Source: Candidatus Thorarchaeota archaeon (GTDB taxonomy: Archaea; Asgardarchaeota; Thorarchaeia; Thorarchaeales; Thorarchaeaceae). From it: 64,000 nt of DNA. The notes under the pieces were generated by a model that saw nothing but the letters and a program-made list of their open reading frames with translations, had not been told where the DNA came from and searched no databases. Shown piece after piece: positions 46,467 to 55,624 of this stretch (its first letter is position 1; each line of letters starts with the position of its first letter). The position numbers and the translations under genes were made by a program. The stretch is taken from positions 17,413 to 81,412 of the forward strand of contig PRDH01000003.1 of the NCBI GenBank assembly GCA_003345545.1, given 5' to 3'.

Positions 46467-49306
46467 TGTACCTATCATCGAGAATAAGATCCAGTGCACC
46501 AGAGATTCTTGTTGCATTCTTGATTTTTTCTCTCTCTACAGGTGTTGTTGGAGGAGTGCTTCTTTACGTCGACAGCATAGGGCCCGATGTCTTGGCCGAA
46601 ATGTCCGAAGAAGTCGTTGTCGATATGCAAGTCTACTTCTACTCACCGTTTTATGAGCAAAACGTTTCGACTGTTGAGGCATACAGAAACATAATCCTGA
46701 ATCAAGACTACATCATGGGAGCTGAATCCATATCGTTCATAGAGATAAATGATCCTGATGCAAGTCAGAGCGAGTACACAAAGAGTGCCATTCTGGGAAT
46801 CGAAGAGAGTTTCGAGAACTCATTTCCCAAAGCCATTGAAATGTCTGAGGGCAACACTCCTCTCAATGAAACCAGCTGCTATGTCCTAGAATCCAAACTA
46901 GTGAATGATGGTCTAGCAATCGGTGACAACTACACAGTATCTGTACCCTCAGATGGAGGCACCTTAGAGAAGACATTTGTCATCGCAGGTACATTCGAGT
47001 CCAATGTTTTCCTCAGAAGACTTTCATACGATTCACCAAGATTCTCCTACCTCCACGTCATAATTCTCAGAAGCACTCTCCTTAATGAGTTCTCAAGTCT
47101 AGGGCACTCGGACCAAGACAACATTGTTGATCGGATTTGGGTTAGAATCGACTCCGGAGAGCTGCTGATAGAGGATCCTTCATCAATCCTGACTCTCTTG
47201 CGGGCAACGGAGAAGCAAATCGAACAGAGGACGCTTCCCGATGCTTCAGTTGTTGAATTTGCGCTCGTATCAATATTCTATGAGTACTCAACATGGACGA
47301 CTTCAATGAGAATCATTTCTCTTGCGTTTTCTATACCATCAATCATTATGGCCGTGATGCTGATACAGTACAACTCCAGTCTTGAGTCTGAGCAACAGAG
47401 ACGTAGTGTCGGGGCATTGAAGACTCGTGGCGCCTCTGGCATTCAGGCAACTAGATGGATAATGAGTGTGTCTCTATTCACAGGACTCGTGGGCAGTATT
47501 GGTGCTATCATAACTGGACTTGCATCTGCTCTCATCGCAGGAGGGGTGCGGGAACTTATGGTGTTCGACATCTCTCGTATCCGTAGCTTTGTCATTGTCC
47601 TCCGGCCGCAGTCAATCATTATCTTGTTCCTCTTTTCATTTGTCGCAGGTCTGCTTGTAACAATACCAGCCGCAATTCGTGCATTCTTGATGTCGCCCAC
47701 AGATGCTCACAGTATCGTTGGACGTGAGGACAACGCACAAGAAAAAAAAATGGGCAACCCTGTCTATCAAGCGGCTATAGTGGGTATTTCGGGGCTTCTC
47801 CTCATTCCTCTGGTCGGAAGTCTGGGGTCATTTGCGGACTTATCATCAGGCTCTGCACTAATCGGAATAACATTCATTATTGCATTGGCAACATTCATTG
47901 TCGGGCTGACATTTCTACTTGCTAGACCCTCGGCGGACTTGAAAGCAGGTGTCCTAATGCGAATCAAAAGACACTCGCTAATTGTAGGCTGCAGACTACT
48001 GGGAAGGAATGTTGTCACATTCACAAGAACTGAAATTACCGCTGTTGTATTCATTTCCCTCGTTTTTACGGCTGGTGTCTTTTCAGCTATTGCCGCCACC
48101 TCAGGTAGCGAGCACATGAAGAGCCTCTTTATGTTTGAAGTGGGCGCAGATGTCGTCATCGATGTTCAGCCGGGACTCTCTAATGTTACGCTGGACATGA
48201 TTGATGATATCATGTCCGTTGAAGGAGTGTCTCAGGCAAGTGGATTGATGGCGACACTTGCGAGAGTGACCTATCTAATGGATTGGGAAGGGCACTTGAC
48301 TCCCTTCAATAGGTCGCTGGTCATTCTTGGAGTACAGCCGAGTGAATTTGCGGAAGCTGCTTTTCTAAGACCTGATTTTGCGTACTATGGAGACCCAAGA
48401 GCAGCCATCTCGCTTCTCGGACAATCAGAAGAGAATGCTATCACTAATTTCAAACCCATTGTCGAGTACGACACAGACTGGATAGGCAATTCATACCCGA
48501 TCCTATCGGATTATGTAGGTGTTGAGCTGATTGGGCCATCAGGAAAACACACTCTGAATTGCACGATAGTCGACGTGCTGGCATCGACACCAGGGACGGT
48601 AGCGCAGGGTATCTATTGGGGAACGTCATTCCGAGGAACGACTTACTTGCCTGGTATAGACTACGAAGATCAATTCGTAATGTTAGATATCCGCACCCTA
48701 CAAAAATACCTCAATGTTTCGTATGTCAACAGATTCTACATTGACCTCGTGCCCGATGCCAACTACACTAGAGTCATGCAGCAATTGGGGAATATTGCTC
48801 CCTTCAGTTTTGCGGATGTTTCCTCACCGTTCACTCAGATTGATGCAATCCTGAATTCAAGGGCAGGCGAGTCCATCTACGGAGCATACACATTGAATAT
48901 CCTCTTCTCAGTCCTCTACCTGACTGCAGGAATTACATTAGTCGTCACCATGAAGGTGAGAACACTCAGGAAACATTTCTCCCTCCTTCGAGCACTCGGA
49001 TCTCAACCCGGGCATATTCTGCAAGCCATGCTTGCAGACTCTGTCATTGGTGTGATTCTTGGAGCCTTTGTAGGTGGAATCGTTGGTTCCGTTCTATCGT
49101 TCATTGTCACGCAGATGCCATTGACATATCTCGGGCTGTCCACTGAGGTCTCGTGGGGCAGACTTCCTCTTGTGATGTCTGTGCCGCTCGTCCTTATCGC
49201 AGGGATACTAACTCTGGCCTTTCTGTTCTCGACAGCTGCCACTTATTTTGTGGTGCGAAAAGGCCTGCGGGCGAATATTGCTGAAGATATCCAGCATTCG
49301 GAATAG
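46466..49306 (+). CDS. FtsX-like ABC permease B2
   Basis: 946 residues, a diverged copy of B1: APEILVAFLIFSLSTGVVGG and RSVGALKTRGASGIQATRW match the B1 segments closely. N-terminal helix, two external domains, helix blocks near 270-480 and at the C-terminus (LRKHFSLLRALGSQPGHIL). The ATG shares a base with the TGA of A2, so A2 and B2 are translationally coupled. The external domains of A2/B2 differ more from A1/B1 than the helices do, which suggests a different substrate or partner. It ends the operon. Confidence 0.85.
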   Translation: MYLSSRIRSSAPEILVAFLIFSLSTGVVGGVLLYVDSIGPDVLAEMSEEVVVDMQVYFYSPFYEQNVSTVEAYRNIILNQDYIMGAESISFIEINDPDASQSEYTKSAILGIEESFENSFPKAIEMSEGNTPLNETSCYVLESKLVNDGLAIGDNYTVSVPSDGGTLEKTFVIAGTFESNVFLRRLSYDSPRFSYLHVIILRSTLLNEFSSLGHSDQDNIVDRIWVRIDSGELLIEDPSSILTLLRATEKQIEQRTLPDASVVEFALVSIFYEYSTWTTSMRIISLAFSIPSIIMAVMLIQYNSSLESEQQRRSVGALKTRGASGIQATRWIMSVSLFTGLVGSIGAIITGLASALIAGGVRELMVFDISRIRSFVIVLRPQSIIILFLFSFVAGLLVTIPAAIRAFLMSPTDAHSIVGREDNAQEKKMGNPVYQAAIVGISGLLLIPLVGSLGSFADLSSGSALIGITFIIALATFIVGLTFLLARPSADLKAGVLMRIKRHSLIVGCRLLGRNVVTFTRTEITAVVFISLVFTAGVFSAIAATSGSEHMKSLFMFEVGADVVIDVQPGLSNVTLDMIDDIMSVEGVSQASGLMATLARVTYLMDWEGHLTPFNRSLVILGVQPSEFAEAAFLRPDFAYYGDPRAAISLLGQSEENAITNFKPIVEYDTDWIGNSYPILSDYVGVELIGPSGKHTLNCTIVDVLASTPGTVAQGIYWGTSFRGTTYLPGIDYEDQFVMLDIRTLQKYLNVSYVNRFYIDLVPDANYTRVMQQLGNIAPFSFADVSSPFTQIDAILNSRAGESIYGAYTLNILFSVLYLTAGITLVVTMKVRTLRKHFSLLRALGSQPGHILQAMLADSVIGVILGAFVGGIVGSVLSFIVTQMPLTYLGLSTEVSWGRLPLVMSVPLVLIAGILTLAFLFSTAATYFVVRKGLRANIAEDIQHSE

Positions 49307-49592
49307 CTTAAGCGAGCTCGTTCATCGACTCTGCGAGCTGATGTCGCGTGCGAATACAACAGGATTCATGACGCCAGCCCGTGCATCCTCCGCCGCAAGA
49401 TGTTGAATGCATTTGGATTTGACCTTCGCTGCTAATCGATGCAACGATTCAGAGAGAAATGTAATAAAGAAAAGGCTCCGCGAGGATTGTTCCTTCATAG
49501 CAGAACCACTTTTAACTGATAACGGTTACACATTTCTAGGGACAAATCCATTGTAATGGAAGTGTCTTCTTGATATCATATGTAGGGAAGAG
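49307..49592. other. 286-base gap between ABC operon and H1-like gene
   Basis: No gene is certain here. On the minus strand ATG 49498 to TGA 49322 is open for 58 codons (MKEQSSRSLFFITFLSESLH then LAAKVKSK), but it has no ribosome-binding site or recognisable family, so I regard it as doubtful. Forward, CTTTTAAC (about 49507-49514) is a possible TATA box for the H1-like gene, and AGGGAAGAG precedes its ATG. Confidence 0.3.
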
Positions 49593-49895
49593 ATGATGTC
49601 CGAGAAACCACCTGAAGAAACCAAAGCAGCTGTTAAGAAGACGGTCAAGAAGACAGCCACGAAAAAGAAGGCCGTCAAGAAGACCGTGAAGAAAGCGGCT
49701 ACTAAGAAGACCGCCACGAAGAAAGCAGTCAAGAAAGCGGCCACCAAAAAGACCGCTACGAAGAAAGCAGTCAAGAAAGCGGCTGCCAAGAAAACAGCCA
49801 GGAAGACGACCACTAGGAAAAGTGCTGTTAAGAAGACAACCAAGAAAGCGGTTACTAAGAAAACGACTGCAAAGAAAGCAACTAAGAAGAAGTAG
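49593..49895 (+). CDS. histone H1-like Lys/Ala/Thr repeat protein
   Basis: 100 residues (ATG ATG at 49593/49596 after AGGGAAGAG). After an acidic start (MMSEKPPEETK) the rest is nearly all Lys, Ala, Thr and Val in irregular KKA(A/V)TKK-type repeats, such as KKAATKKTATKKAVKKAA occurring twice in tandem. This is the composition of eukaryotic histone H1 tails, chlamydial Hc1 and bacterial AlgP/HctB-type proteins: an unfolded polycation that coats or condenses DNA. No globular winged-helix H1 core is present. Repeat-rich DNA means the copy number may vary between strains. It has its own terminator hairpin. DNA binding is inferred from charge. Confidence 0.75.
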   Translation: MMSEKPPEETKAAVKKTVKKTATKKKAVKKTVKKAATKKTATKKAVKKAATKKTATKKAVKKAAAKKTARKTTTRKSAVKKTTKKAVTKKTTAKKATKKK

Positions 49896-49910
49896 AGTTG
49901 CTACTTCTTC
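49886..49910 (+). terminator. hairpin terminator of the H1-like gene
   Basis: GAAGAAGTAG (49886-49895) and CTACTTCTTC (49901-49910) form a perfect 10-bp stem around AGTTG, followed by a T-rich tail (about 49911-49924). The left arm includes the last codons and the TAG stop. Confidence 0.6.
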
Positions 49911-49990
49911 TCATTCTTTTCTTGTCCTGTTTGTGAATTGTCATGATCGGGATCAGTGTCTGTTCACCAGGATCTGAGATTTCTCATCAA

Positions 49991-51331
49991 CTAGGGATAG
50001 ATGCGACTGACAGTTCTGGGGAAGGGAATACACTCTCGAATATGCTCTAGATTAAGCATCCATGTAATGATTCTGTCCATTCCAACGCCAAAACCAGAAT
50101 GAGGTACACTGCCATATCTTCTGATATCAATATACCACTTGTACTTCTCTGGATCGTCACCGATCCGAAGTAGATTATCAATGATCAGCTGAGCCTCGGT
50201 TTCTCGCTCACTTCCACCAATAACCTCTCCGAATCCTCTCGGTCCAAGTAGGTCACTATTCTTGTATGTCCTATGATCATCAGGGTTGTCTTTCATGTAG
50301 AAGGACTTGATCTCCTTAGGGTAGTATTCCACGAAGAGGAAATTACCACTGTCCTTAGTCAAGAACTCCTCTGCATCACTCCGAATATCATCGCCCCATT
50401 TGATATCGATGCCGCCATTCTGGCAGGCTTCAACTGCAGCAGTATATGTCATTCTATCGAATGGAGGGTTCACATCAAGCAGACGTTTTGAGTCTACTCC
50501 TAGTTCCTTCAATTCCGGAAGTCTGTTCTTCGCGACAGCGTGGCACATGTAGCTAATGAGTTCTTCCTGTCGCTTCATGTTACATTCGTGATCACACCAA
50601 GCTTCTTCGACTTCTAGATGCCAGAACTCTGTGAGGTGCTTTCTGGTTCGTGATTTCTCAGCCCGAAAAGATGGCGCTAGAATAAACACCTTTTCCATTG
50701 CAAACAATTGAGGTTCCAGGTGCATTTGGCTAGTCTGTGTAAGGTATGCCTTTCTGCCAAAGTAATCCACTTCGAAGAGGTCGCCACCCTCCTCGCCCAT
50801 AGTTGACACGAACATTGGACACGTAGTTTCATAGAAACCATGCTGCCGCAGATACTTCCGAGAGGCTGCAAAGACCTCATCCCTAATCTTGAATATACTC
50901 GTGAGCTTACGAGATCTCATCCACAAGTGGCGATTGTCATTCAGGAACTCAACACTCTGATCTTCGGTAATTGGGAATTCCTCTGCAAAGTGCAGCACAT
51001 TGAAATCTTCAACTTGCACTTCAAATCCACCCTCAGCTCTTGGATCAGCCTTGACATTTCCGGCCAATGTCACAAGAGACTCTATCAGCATCTTCTCTGC
51101 GCTAGCGTAGCTTTGTTCGTTGACTGCATCTTTCTTGACAACAGTCTGAACCACGCCTGAGGAGTCCCTCAAGACCACGAAGATCATCTTCTTCTGTTTG
51201 CGAATTCGATGTACCCAACCTCTGAGATGGACCTTCTTCCCATCATATCCACCTTCAAGCACATCCCTCACATGTATGTAGCTCACATTAGTCACCACAG
51301 AGATGAATTGGGCTCCCGAAGAGCTTGACAT
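49991..51331 (-). CDS. asnS: asparaginyl-tRNA synthetase
   Basis: 446 residues, class IIb. The N-terminal OB-fold binds the anticodon (VHLRGWVHRIRKQKKMIFVVLRD). The catalytic domain has motif 2 (FRAEKSRTRKHLTEFWHLEVE) with RTRKHLTEF and motif 3 (GSVPHSGFGVGMDRIITWML). The end reads FPRTVSRIYP; FPRT rather than FPRD is the usual difference from archaeal AspRS, and the family GGSERE motif is present. It charges tRNA-Asn with Asn directly. A TATA box 25 bases before ATG 51331 predicts a leaderless mRNA, which supports this start even though there is no ribosome-binding site. Confidence 0.9.
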   Translation of the reverse strand: MSSSSGAQFISVVTNVSYIHVRDVLEGGYDGKKVHLRGWVHRIRKQKKMIFVVLRDSSGVVQTVVKKDAVNEQSYASAEKMLIESLVTLAGNVKADPRAEGGFEVQVEDFNVLHFAEEFPITEDQSVEFLNDNRHLWMRSRKLTSIFKIRDEVFAASRKYLRQHGFYETTCPMFVSTMGEEGGDLFEVDYFGRKAYLTQTSQMHLEPQLFAMEKVFILAPSFRAEKSRTRKHLTEFWHLEVEEAWCDHECNMKRQEELISYMCHAVAKNRLPELKELGVDSKRLLDVNPPFDRMTYTAAVEACQNGGIDIKWGDDIRSDAEEFLTKDSGNFLFVEYYPKEIKSFYMKDNPDDHRTYKNSDLLGPRGFGEVIGGSERETEAQLIIDNLLRIGDDPEKYKWYIDIRRYGSVPHSGFGVGMDRIITWMLNLEHIRECIPFPRTVSRIYP

Positions 51332-51351
51332 CTATCGCCCTTGGTCTCACC

Positions 51352-51359
51352 GATAAAAG
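51352..51359 (-). promoter_or_regulatory. TATA box for asnS, leaderless spacing
   Basis: CTTTTATC on the minus strand is centred about 26 bases before the asnS ATG at 51331, so transcription should begin at or next to the start codon. Confidence 0.5.
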
Positions 51360-51388
51360 GGTGACGGCTTGAGGAAACCATTATTCGT

Positions 51389-53302
51389 CTATCTGTATCT
51401 TATGAACCACACCACTGCAATGAGTGCAATGGCTCCAAGAGCCACAAGACTGCCATATAAGATGTATCGAAATGATGTTGATTGTGTCACGATGACTGTT
51501 ACAGTAGACTCAGCATAGTTTCCGCCTATATCATACACCTTCAAAGTGACAGTATGCGTGCCCTCAATGAAGCCAGAGAAATCGAACGCAATGTTCTCAG
51601 TAATCCAGTCGTCTTCAACAACTACATCACCATCCAGCGAAACTGTGTAGTAGTCTTTGAAATCATCCGTTGCCATCCACCTCTTGATGGGTACTGCATC
51701 ACCTTGGGCGTAGGCAAAATCCGATGGTGAGAGCACAATTATTGGCGTGATATCGTCAGCAAGTACTGTGACGAATACACTATTGGCTGCAGTGTTGCCA
51801 CTCGTGTCATTGGCGTATAATGTGAAGTTGTGGACACCGATATCTAGGCCATTAAGACTGATTGTGATGATTGGTTCTTCAGGACTGATGGTGCCAGATG
51901 CAACCTCTGTATCATTGTCGGTAATTCTGTATTCATTGACAAAATCGTCAGTGACATTCCAAGTCAGTGACTTGCCAGTGAGCGTGTAGTAGAACTCAAT
52001 TGGATCTGGTCCGTCAATCAATGGCGTCACATTCTCGAATATTCGTAGTGAAATGATGTCCTCGGCAAAGTTGCTGTTCTGGTCATATGCTCTCAAAATG
52101 ATATCGTAGAATCCAATAATGAATTCATGGAAGGCTGCAGACACGTTGTAGGTGTAATCATATGATGAATTGACCCATGAAACAGAGCGGTTCAGTATTC
52201 CATCAACATAAACCTTGATTTGGCCTGGGAATTCGTCCTCTACGTGCCAGGTGATAGTAACGTTCTCAGCATGATTTAGGATTGACTGGTTGCCAGGGCT
52301 AGTGATAACAGGTGCACGAATATCGCTAGCTTCCGTCGTGAGGTCATAATAATAGTTTCCGAGACCGATTGGGAACCCTCCAAATGTAACAGTCCAGTTG
52401 ACTTGTGCAATAGGGAGGTCAACGAAGACAACGGTTCCATTGGATGGCGTAGTCTTAGTGTCGATTGTTGTGCCATTCTTGTGCATCAATTCAATAACTG
52501 CCCCGACTATAGGCTGAAGACTTGTTTCGTAATATGTGAAGACTTCGAGATCATAGAGGTAGGGGTCACCAATCAGGGGGCCAATCTCTTGGTAAACTAG
52601 TAGTTGAGTGCCATTTGCTTGGAGTAGGCCCCAGTCAAGCAAGTATCCGGCATATGAGCCGCCTAGAACGGATAGTCTCCATATATACGAACCATCTGGA
52701 ATGTCGCTGAAGTCAGCTCTCCCGCTGACAACCTCGACTTGATCATAGATTGAATCGTTTCCGCTATAGTGAATTGAGAAATTCAAGTTGTTTGCGAGAG
52801 CACCCTCGATATCTCTGACTGTGGCGTTAAGATCATCATCATCATTATTCCAGTCTATGTTGCCGAACAGGATAGTCACACTAGCTTCAGGACCATTGGA
52901 CACGATTTGACCAGTCTTATCAGGAGTCAGTACGTCCGCAATATGCGACACATTCCACTTATAGGTTCCAACAGGTAGATTGTAGAACGTGGTATAGCCA
53001 TTCCCGTCTGTGTGACCATCTGCTTCGAGAGTCTTGTCAGTGGCATTGAACAGACGCACCCACGCGTTACTGAGAGGAACTGAACCATTTAGTACCCTGA
53101 ACTGAAAATCATCATCGTTGAAGGCCTGGAGTTCATTGAACACACGCACACTTACGACATAATTCGTCGATGAAGGAATGTAAGGAGACTCGACTAGTGA
53201 TACGTTCATGATGGGATTGCCATTGAAAGCAACTGGGACTGCCACACTTGCCAAGAACAACGTAATGAAGAAAAGTGCAAATGCTCTACTCGATTTGATC
53301 AT
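51389..53302 (-). CDS. multi-domain surface protein with C-terminal membrane anchor
   Basis: 637 residues. A signal peptide (AFALFFITLFLASVAVPVAF) is followed by a prealbumin/Cna-B-like segment (WVRLFNATDKTLEADGHTDG, YNLPVGTYKW), a second similar unit, then three Ig-like repeats (ITSPGNQSILNHAENVTITW, IEFYYTLTGKSLTWNVTDD). A C-terminal helix (YILYGSLVALGAIALIAVVWF) ends in RYR. Sequons are frequent. It faces outside the cell like the protein at 12608-14365, with related Ig units but a different N-terminal half. A TATA-like CTTTTATGC lies about 80 bases upstream of the ATG. Ligand unknown. Confidence 0.8.
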   Translation of the reverse strand: MIKSSRAFALFFITLFLASVAVPVAFNGNPIMNVSLVESPYIPSSTNYVVSVRVFNELQAFNDDDFQFRVLNGSVPLSNAWVRLFNATDKTLEADGHTDGNGYTTFYNLPVGTYKWNVSHIADVLTPDKTGQIVSNGPEASVTILFGNIDWNNDDDDLNATVRDIEGALANNLNFSIHYSGNDSIYDQVEVVSGRADFSDIPDGSYIWRLSVLGGSYAGYLLDWGLLQANGTQLLVYQEIGPLIGDPYLYDLEVFTYYETSLQPIVGAVIELMHKNGTTIDTKTTPSNGTVVFVDLPIAQVNWTVTFGGFPIGLGNYYYDLTTEASDIRAPVITSPGNQSILNHAENVTITWHVEDEFPGQIKVYVDGILNRSVSWVNSSYDYTYNVSAAFHEFIIGFYDIILRAYDQNSNFAEDIISLRIFENVTPLIDGPDPIEFYYTLTGKSLTWNVTDDFVNEYRITDNDTEVASGTISPEEPIITISLNGLDIGVHNFTLYANDTSGNTAANSVFVTVLADDITPIIVLSPSDFAYAQGDAVPIKRWMATDDFKDYYTVSLDGDVVVEDDWITENIAFDFSGFIEGTHTVTLKVYDIGGNYAESTVTVIVTQSTSFRYILYGSLVALGAIALIAVVWFIRYR

Positions 53303-53380
53303 TCAGGGTCACTCTCGATAGGGGATGGAACCAGCATATCACTTGCCGTTTCTCGCTTAGCGGCGTCGATTTCGGATGCT

Positions 53381-53389
53381 GCATAAAAG
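53381..53389 (-). promoter_or_regulatory. TATA-like element of the surface-protein gene
   Basis: CTTTTATGC on the minus strand, giving a leader of about 55 bases to the ATG at 53302. Confidence 0.35.
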
Positions 53390-53444
53390 GCTTACCCTAG
53401 TTCCAACACTGCACCAACTCTAGTTCACTGTAGCCAATCTTATC

Positions 53445-53633
53445 TCATGATTTGCTCTTGCGACCAGTCTTATACAGCCCGACGAGATTTAGGACAACTG
53501 ACACTCCCGTGAGAATACCAATGATGAAATCGAGTACAGGAGCTTCAACTAGTAGGAATCTGTCTGCCAGGATTGCGGCTGCAAGGCAGATGCAGCCAAT
53601 TGGCATTAGCCATTCTTCTTTGACAAGTACCAT
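53445..53633 (-). CDS. small two-helix membrane protein, 62 aa
   Basis: 62 residues from ATG 53633 with GGTGA six bases upstream and a TATA-like TTTTTTATT near 53669. Two hydrophobic segments (WLMPIGCICLAAAILADRFLL and FIIGILTGVSVVLNLVGLY) joined by a short loop, with a basic tail (KTGRKSKS). No family recognised. The 240-base gap 53634-53873 to its right shows no gene I can support. Confidence 0.65.
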   Translation of the reverse strand: MVLVKEEWLMPIGCICLAAAILADRFLLVEAPVLDFIIGILTGVSVVLNLVGLYKTGRKSKS

Positions 53634-53873
53634 GCGGAGTCACCTGGCATACTTCTGATCTAGCAATAAAAAAGGAACCTAACGAAGCAATATTCACAAG
53701 TTATGTTCTCACGTTAAATCCAATGAATGGACAATGCTCCAGGTGGACGGTTCTCATGCGCCTCAATATTCTGAAAATCGAAAGCGTTGGTATTTGACCA
53801 GTTGCAATTACAGCTGAGGAATCGATGCGGAGCTCTTCAAATACCTTGCCCCAAGAAGAACTCGACGGTGCGT

Positions 53874-54710
53874 CTATAATCGCTTTTCAATCCATGAGAA
53901 GATGTCAGCGAGGACTTCCTCGCCTCCAGATTCCTCGAAGGGTTCATGGTAGAGACCGGGATAGAGTATCCAGGTTTTATCTTTGGATGAGATGTTATCA
54001 AAGAACTCCTTGTTCTTCTCAGGTATGAGAATCATGTCATCACCTGACTGCTGGACAAGCACTGGAACTCTGATTCTACTCGCGGAGGCAAAAGCAGCCT
54101 TGCTTGCTTTGATACCTTCAATAGCATATCGTGGTGTTACCTTATCGAACCTCAGAGGGTCTTCTCTGTTTCTTCGAACGATATCTGGATTCTTCGAGAT
54201 TAGGTCGTAATTGAGTCCATTACTGATATATGTCTTGACGTTTAGTTTGGAAAGAAGTGATCCAACAGCACGCGTGGCCTTGCTCACTTCGAGCCTTTCG
54301 GAAACCGAGGGGCACGGTATGATAATCCCATTAATCGGAGCCTCTGGATGATTGATGGCATAGTTGGCGACATGCAATCCGCCCATGGAATGGCCGAACA
54401 GAAACATCTTCTCATCAGGATGACCCTCCCTAAGCTGTCCGACTAGGGAGTGTATGTCGTCCATATGCTCACTGTATCGTTCGACGTGTCCCTTGCGGCC
54501 AGGAAAGGTGCCAAAGCCTCTCATATCAGGAGCATAGAACATGAAGCCCTTCGATGAGAACTTCTCGCCCAAGAAGGATAGAAGGCCGCTGTGAGAGCCA
54601 AGTCCATGAATTCCAAGCACTACTGCTCGAGGAGTTCCTGCTGGTTTCCACACTCTCAGCAGCATGATTGTACCATCATGACCAGAGTAGTTTTCCTCAT
54701 CACCAGACAT
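53874..54710 (-). CDS. alpha/beta hydrolase, monoacylglycerol-lipase-like
   Basis: About 278 residues from ATG 54710 (the GTG at 54719 is also possible). The oxyanion region GIHGLGSHSGLLSFLGEKF, the nucleophile elbow FLFGHSMGGLHVAN (Ser about 107), the Asp loop VLVQQSGDDMILIPEKN (about 223) and the catalytic His in LYHEPFEES (about 253) make a complete triad. The order and spacing match serine-aminopeptidase/monoacylglycerol-lipase-like hydrolases. Cytosolic, no signal. The substrate is probably a lipid ester but is not proven by sequence. It is followed downstream by no same-strand gene within 240 bases; the two-lobed retropepsin-like gene lies 64 bases upstream. Confidence 0.88.
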   Translation of the reverse strand: MSGDEENYSGHDGTIMLLRVWKPAGTPRAVVLGIHGLGSHSGLLSFLGEKFSSKGFMFYAPDMRGFGTFPGRKGHVERYSEHMDDIHSLVGQLREGHPDEKMFLFGHSMGGLHVANYAINHPEAPINGIIIPCPSVSERLEVSKATRAVGSLLSKLNVKTYISNGLNYDLISKNPDIVRRNREDPLRFDKVTPRYAIEGIKASKAAFASASRIRVPVLVQQSGDDMILIPEKNKEFFDNISSKDKTWILYPGLYHEPFEESGGEEVLADIFSWIEKRL

Positions 54711-54773
54711 TGAAATCACGAATCTTCCAGTTGCAGCCTTGCCTAAGTGTCTTGCGAAGTCTTCGAAATATAT

Positions 54774-55592
54774 TCAGGAACCAAGTGCGAGTAGCTTCTT
54801 AGGGTAATCAATGGTCAATTCAAGTCGTCGCAAGATATCGAATCCTATGATTCCATTTTCTATCAGCCGCCCCCGTGGCGAAACAGAAGCGAGGTCTACC
54901 ACGGCCACCGGCATCTTCTCTTGCACAAACGAACCTAAGGAGAAATGGTCCAAAGAAGCTAGTTCTAGTCTCACGTCACCGCCAATGCCGCGAGCAATAC
55001 CATTGACCGGTTCTGTCCTCAGATTCAACAACTTGGCAAGATCAGGAGTGATAACGCTGCTTCCAGCACCAGTATCAATAACAAAATCAAATGGACCTCG
55101 ACTGTTGATGTAGACAGGCGCACGTATCAGATGGGTATTGTCAATGTATTCAAATGGGTACCAGGCTTTTTCTCGTCCCTCGTCACTCGTCGACGAGTTT
55201 CCCTTTCGCAGCTTGAGGCGTTGTTTCGCATAGTTCAGAGAAAGTCTACAACTCTTGAGGCTACTGTGACCAATCACCCCATCGTGTTTCCCACAGCCCT
55301 TCAGTGCCGAGTCCAAATCGATCACGTATACTTCTTCATTCTTAAATATCATTGAACCTATGCCTATGCTGTCGACACTGGCAAACCTAGTGGGAATACC
55401 TCCACCAACTCCCATAGCCTCTTTCCTATGACCATCATAGGTCGGAATGTCAAGTCTTTCTGCCAATTGGCTTGAGAGAGTGGTTGTGGAAGCGCCAATG
55501 TCGAAATCAAAAGCAAACGGACCTTTTTGGTTTACATAGACTGGGACCTTAACGAGATTCGTGTTGTTCTCCACTTGAACTTCCACTTCCAT
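54774..55592 (-). CDS. two-lobed retropepsin-like aspartic protease
   Basis: 272 residues built from two similar halves. Lobe 1 (about 12-130) opens KVPVYVNQKGPFAFDFDIGAS; lobe 2 (about 150-272) opens RAPVYINSRGPFDFVIDTGAG. Each has the Asp-(Thr/Ile)-Gly-Ala core, the GVGG/GIGG flap-like turn and a closing IG(H/F)--L strand. Retropepsin-like units normally dimerise; here both sit in one chain, as in pepsin. Lobe 1 has DIG rather than DTG, but the Asp is retained. No signal peptide, so probably cytosolic. GGGG lies eight bases before ATG 55592. It is downstream of arsM on the same strand, 32 bases apart. Confidence 0.75.
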   Translation of the reverse strand: MEVEVQVENNTNLVKVPVYVNQKGPFAFDFDIGASTTTLSSQLAERLDIPTYDGHRKEAMGVGGGIPTRFASVDSIGIGSMIFKNEEVYVIDLDSALKGCGKHDGVIGHSSLKSCRLSLNYAKQRLKLRKGNSSTSDEGREKAWYPFEYIDNTHLIRAPVYINSRGPFDFVIDTGAGSSVITPDLAKLLNLRTEPVNGIARGIGGDVRLELASLDHFSLGSFVQEKMPVAVVDLASVSPRGRLIENGIIGFDILRRLELTIDYPKKLLALGS

Positions 55593-55624
55593 TTCGTATT
55601 ACCCCATTTGAATGATGATAGCAG

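Noticed and set aside
49526-49843. 105-codon hydrophobic frame antisense to the H1-like gene
   Set aside because: Its Phe/Val/Ala runs are the complement of Lys/Thr/Ala codons in the repeat; no ribosome site.
53634-53873. Possible gene or gene remnant in the 240-base gap
   Set aside because: Only short frames (23 codons from 53724, and one overlapping the hydrolase 3' end) with no ribosome site or recognisable motif.
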